Shown here: positions 5,344 through 8,533 of the stretch, piece by piece
How positions within the stretch are numbered: the stretch's first letter is position 1
Layout: each line of letters opens with the position of its first letter
Assembly (NCBI GenBank): GCA_016938535.1
Contig: JAFGUL010000191.1
Span: 1 to 8,533 of the forward strand
Direction: 5' to 3'
Length of the DNA stretch: 8,533 bases
From: Candidatus Delongbacteria bacterium
Lineage (GTDB): Bacteria; Delongbacteria; UBA4055
Made by a program: the position numbers and the translations under genes
Notes under the pieces: model-generated
The model's input: only the letters and a program-made list of their open reading frames with translations
Told to the model about the DNA's origin: nothing
Databases searched by the model: none

Positions 5344-8148
5344 ATGAGAGAAAAACTCTACAAAAATCTTTCAAAACTGATAATCAGGCATAACGGCAAG
5401 GTACTGCTTTTTATAATTGCCGTCACTGTTCTTCAGCTATTATTTACTATGCGACTCGGGATAAAGAACCAGCTCGCCGATATGATGCCTTCGGATGTTC
5501 CTCAGGTAGAATCATTCAACAGGATCATAAAGGATTTTACCTCGGATGCCCAGATCATGGTCACCATAAAAAGCGAAGCCAAAGATAAAAAGAGAATGAT
5601 CGAGGCCTCTGAAACCATTGCCGGGGAATTTGCGGTCGTAAAACATCTCAACACCGAAAACGATACAGTAAATTTTGTTAAAAGGATAGATTCAAAGCTG
5701 GATGTTGATTTTTTCAGGAAGCACGGTGCGATAATTCAGAAAAATAAAGACCTTAAGAATTTCGTAAAAATGTATGCGGATCTTGATCTCGCCGGGATAC
5801 TCCGGAACATAAATGACAATTTCGAATCTGAATTCGTGGGCGACAGTGATAATTTGAGCTCGATCGACGGAGAGGCTCAGGCGGTAACAGGTCTGAACAA
5901 CATATTTAATTTCATCAATTCCTTTGATAAGTTCTTGGTCTCAGGCGATACCGTTATAGCGGAAGAAAGCGCAGAACAGCTTGTGATCGGCGACGAATAT
6001 ATGTTCTCCCCGGACAGAGAAATGCTTTTGATGAGCATCGTGCCCACAGTCAGTACTGACGATTTTGATAATCTGCTTATATTGAGCGAAATGATCACAG
6101 AAAAGATGGAAGACATCAAAGAGCGTTTCCCCGACCTCGAATTCGCACTTGCCGGTACCCCCATCATAGGATATCAGGAGCAGGAGGCAATAATTAATGA
6201 TTTCGGGTGGTCAACAGTAGCAGCACTTTTTATAGTGATGCTCATAGTGATAAGCTCATTCAGGTCATGGAAATTTCCTCTTTATTCTATTCTGACGCTC
6301 ACGGTCTCGATAGTATGGGTAGCGGGGCTTCTTGCGGTAACACTTCACTATCTTAACACAATGTCCGCCGCCTTCGGCGTCATGCTCGTCGGGCTGGGAA
6401 TAGATTTTGCTATTCATTTTCTTTCAGGATACAGAGATGCGCTCGATCACGGTAAAGATCCCGAAGATGCCATAGATACCATGTATCAGACAGTAGGCAA
6501 CGGGGTTCTGACCGGCGGCCTGACGACGGCAATGGTTTTTTTCACGCTTATATTTCTCGGGTTCAGGGCGTTCGGCGAGATGGGGTTTGCGATGGGGTCT
6601 GGAATTATGATGACACTTGCCTCCATGTTCGTACTTCTGCCTGCACTCATAGTAAGGGAAAGCAGAAAAAAACCTTTAATAAAACCGCTTAACGAGACTG
6701 TGAAGAAAATAGCCGCTCTTAAACCTTTGCATGCTGTATCCGAATTCATGCAGTTCCACTTCATGGAAAATATCGGTAAACTTTCGAACCACACATCATA
6801 TATAATTTCTGTTATAGCAGTAAGTATAATTCTCACGGTTCTTTCAATTTACGGCGCGAACAAGCTGGAGTATGAGTATGATATGACTCAACTTGAGCCG
6901 GAAGGTATGCCGGCTATACTTGCCCAGGACGAGATAATAGATAAATTCGAGATATCACCGGATTTTGCAATGTTTACCGTAACAGGTTTAGACAGCGCAA
7001 GGTCAAAGGTAGAGAAGATAAAAAAACTCGCGGACAGAACAGGTCTGATCGGAAGAGTTGAATGCGTGACAGAGTTCTTTCAGCCTGAAGAAGAGCAGCG
7101 CAGGAACCAGGAATTTCTTGCAGAATACAGAGAAAGGATCAAAGATCTCAAGGTCAGATCAGAATATGATCAGGATGACATAGATATGATAGCAGGCGAA
7201 CTTGAAAGGCTTCATTTTAATTTTGTGGAGATAGGCGAACTTTCAGTAATGAGTAAGGGCGAGTCTAATAAGATAGTGACCAAGACAGATGAGATCGTGG
7301 GAAAAAAAGACGAGGACAGTAAGATATTAAAATTCCGTGAAAGGATCATAAATTCAGATAATGCAGCTGAAAAACTCGCCGCTTTTCAAAAAGCTTATGT
7401 GCCAAAACTTCGTGAACTGCTTTATAATATTTCCGATACTACAATCGTTTCCTTTGAAACTTTTCCTTCGAATATAAAAGAGAGATACTACAACCAAGAG
7501 ACTGGAAGATTTCTCATATCGATCTATCCGAAGAACAATATATGGGAGGAAAGGAACCTGAAAAGATTCCATGAACAGACTTCATTGATAGACGAACACA
7601 TAACCGGACTGCCGGTACTCATGCTTATTTTTATCGACATCATGAAAGAAAAAGGTTCCATGTCCATACTTCTGGGGACGATAGTGATCATAATACTCCT
7701 GACGCTGGATTTCAGGTCATTCAAGTATACGCTAATGGCACTCGTGCCGCTTGCTATAGGTTCCACCTGGATGCTCGGGCTCATGTATCTTTTCGGAATG
7801 AAACTCAATATCAATAACTACATGGCTCTGCCCATAATAATCGGAATAGGCATAGACGACGGTGTGCACATGCTTCACCGCTACATGATCGAGGGAAGAA
7901 ATTCAATAGACAAAGTAACAAAATTCACAGGAAAGGCAATACTTCTCACATCACTCACGACAATGATAAGTTTCGGTTCTATCGGAATTGCCACGCACAG
8001 AGGGCTCGCAAGCATGGGCATCGTTCTCGTTCTCGGTGTGGGTTCATGCTTCATCAGCTCAGCCTTTCTCCTGCCTGCGCTTATATCTCTCAGGGATAAA
8101 ATGAGGAAGAACGGTAAAAGTAATAAACCGGATGGAGGTAATTTATGA
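5344..8148 (+). CDS. RND/MMPL-family exporter (HAE3-like), probable lipid or hydrophobe transporter
   Basis: A 934-residue inner-membrane protein with the RND two-fold repeat: TM1 ~18-36, large periplasmic loop ~37-288, TM2-6 ~289-437, TM7 ~485-505, second loop ~506-772, TM8-12 ~773-914. Both halves keep the TM4/TM10 signature with a charged Asp (GLGIDFAIHFLSGYRD, Asp354; GIGIDDGVHMLHRYM, Asp838-Asp839), expected to carry proton flux. Loop starts match each other (LADMMPSDVPQVESF and MTQLEPEGMPAILAQ). The length is short of tripartite AcrB-type pumps (~1030) and fits the MMPL/HpnN-like branch, which moves lipids or hopanoid-like molecules. The ATG at 5344 is chosen over an in-frame ATG at 5272 because the extra 24 residues are polar, lie inside the ClC gene and a GGA lies 7 nt before 5344. 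The stop overlaps the next start by 4 nt. Cargo not readable from sequence. Confidence 0.9.
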   Translation: MREKLYKNLSKLIIRHNGKVLLFIIAVTVLQLLFTMRLGIKNQLADMMPSDVPQVESFNRIIKDFTSDAQIMVTIKSEAKDKKRMIEASETIAGEFAVVKHLNTENDTVNFVKRIDSKLDVDFFRKHGAIIQKNKDLKNFVKMYADLDLAGILRNINDNFESEFVGDSDNLSSIDGEAQAVTGLNNIFNFINSFDKFLVSGDTVIAEESAEQLVIGDEYMFSPDREMLLMSIVPTVSTDDFDNLLILSEMITEKMEDIKERFPDLEFALAGTPIIGYQEQEAIINDFGWSTVAALFIVMLIVISSFRSWKFPLYSILTLTVSIVWVAGLLAVTLHYLNTMSAAFGVMLVGLGIDFAIHFLSGYRDALDHGKDPEDAIDTMYQTVGNGVLTGGLTTAMVFFTLIFLGFRAFGEMGFAMGSGIMMTLASMFVLLPALIVRESRKKPLIKPLNETVKKIAALKPLHAVSEFMQFHFMENIGKLSNHTSYIISVIAVSIILTVLSIYGANKLEYEYDMTQLEPEGMPAILAQDEIIDKFEISPDFAMFTVTGLDSARSKVEKIKKLADRTGLIGRVECVTEFFQPEEEQRRNQEFLAEYRERIKDLKVRSEYDQDDIDMIAGELERLHFNFVEIGELSVMSKGESNKIVTKTDEIVGKKDEDSKILKFRERIINSDNAAEKLAAFQKAYVPKLRELLYNISDTTIVSFETFPSNIKERYYNQETGRFLISIYPKNNIWEERNLKRFHEQTSLIDEHITGLPVLMLIFIDIMKEKGSMSILLGTIVIIILLTLDFRSFKYTLMALVPLAIGSTWMLGLMYLFGMKLNINNYMALPIIIGIGIDDGVHMLHRYMIEGRNSIDKVTKFTGKAILLTSLTTMISFGSIGIATHRGLASMGIVLVLGVGSCFISSAFLLPALISLRDKMRKNGKSNKPDGGNL
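8134..8138 (+). promoter_or_regulatory. Strong ribosome binding site for the LolA-like gene
   Basis: GGAGG lies 6 nt before the ATG at 8145, inside the last codons of the RND gene. It is the best Shine-Dalgarno match in the window and decides this start, which overlaps the RND stop (ATGA). The upstream genes of this cluster have much weaker sites, so the periplasmic partner may be made in excess of the membrane protein. Confidence 0.85.
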
Positions 8149-8533
8149 TAAAAGCCCAAATGCTATTTCTGATCATGCTAATGACAGCTTCGCTTTTCTC
8201 TTTAACCGTTGACGAAATACTCGACAAGAGCGAGGCTAACGATAATTTTAAGACTATGGTCTCGGTCAATACAGAGGAAGTTTACCGTGCGGACGGAACT
8301 GTGAGGACATCGGTCATGAAAGCTTATGCAAAGAATGGCAATGAGAAGATGCTTATGGAATATATCGAGCCTAAAAGGATTCAGGGAATGAAGGTGCTGA
8401 TGCTTAATGACGGCGACGATATCTGGTTTTATTCCAACAGGACCAATAGAGTAAGAAAGATCGCTTCTCATCAGAAGAATCAGTCGGCTAACAATTCTGA
8501 TTTCTCCTATGACGATATGTCTATGTCCGACAA
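8145..8533 (+). CDS. LolA-like outer-membrane lipoprotein-sorting family protein, N-terminal part (cut by window end)
   Basis: The visible 129 codons begin with a signal peptide: Lys3, then a hydrophobic core over residues 6-19 (MLFLIMLMTASLFSL), with cleavage probably near residue 19. There is no lipobox cysteine, so a soluble periplasmic protein is expected. The mature part has the family's features: VDEILDKSEAN at the start, repeated strands (YRADGTVRTSVMKAYAKNG), the GMKVLMLNDGDDIWFY strand pair and the RTNRVRKIASHQKNQS...SDFSYDD segment, which is typical of LolA-like proteins found beside RND/MMPL exporters. These adopt an incomplete barrel that holds a lipid chain and ferries it across the periplasm. 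It overlaps the RND gene by 4 nt and has a strong ribosome site, so the two are almost certainly co-produced. The stop lies outside the window; the full protein is usually about 240-260 residues. Confidence 0.88.
   Translation, partial: MIKAQMLFLIMLMTASLFSLTVDEILDKSEANDNFKTMVSVNTEEVYRADGTVRTSVMKAYAKNGNEKMLMEYIEPKRIQGMKVLMLNDGDDIWFYSNRTNRVRKIASHQKNQSANNSDFSYDDMSMSD

Noticed and set aside
5344..8148. SecD/SecF-type protein-export component
   Set aside because: A single chain with twelve membrane segments, two large loops and GID motifs in both halves fits MMPL-type RND; the SecD/SecF signatures are absent.
1..8533. Mobile element, phage, CRISPR or toxin-antitoxin system
   Set aside because: No transposase, integrase, terminal repeats, direct-repeat arrays or small paired genes were seen; all genes are housekeeping or envelope types with similar base composition.

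Overview
The window looks like ordinary chromosomal sequence from a Gram-negative bacterium of moderately low GC content (around 40% by eye). An outer membrane is inferred from the RND exporter paired with a LolA-like periplasmic protein at the right end. Genes are tightly packed, with 1-nt and 4-nt start/stop overlaps. I cannot name the genus. The mix (EIIA of the fructose/nitrogen class, BadF-type kinase, HAE3-like RND plus LolA-like protein) would suit an uncultured FCB-type, spirochaete-like or candidate-phylum lineage, but that is a guess. I see no RNA genes, insertion sequences, CRISPR arrays, phage genes or attachment sites.

Layout. (1) Positions 1-152, minus strand: N-terminal 50 codons of an RdgB/HAM1-type house-cleaning nucleotide pyrophosphatase. 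It is divergent, across a 99-bp spacer, from (2) 252-1987, plus strand: a translationally coupled pair, a PTS EIIA-type protein with an extra C-terminal domain and a BadF/N-acetylglucosamine-kinase-type ATPase. (3) 1988-2761, minus strand: a Cof-like HAD phosphatase meeting the kinase tail to tail with no spacer. (4) A 121-bp divergent spacer (2762-2882) with candidate promoters and a dyad. (5) 2883-8533, plus strand: a probable operon of a second HAD hydrolase, a ClC chloride channel/antiporter with a CBS pair, a 934-residue RND/MMPL-type exporter, and the start of a secreted LolA-like protein cut by the window end.

How the genes may work together. The RND and LolA-like genes overlap by 4 nt and very probably act together, the RND protein driving lipid or another hydrophobic cargo out of the inner membrane and the LolA-like protein carrying it through the periplasm. 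ClC just upstream may balance charge or pH, but co-transcription is the only link. The EIIA and kinase pair suggests sensing and phosphorylation of a sugar or amino sugar; no PTS permease is visible.

I found no convincing new defence, mobile or RNA system. The items most worth a second look are the EIIA C-terminal domain and its coupling to the kinase, the HAD-ClC-RND-LolA operon, and the two back-to-back HAD genes with altered motif I around a shared dyad.
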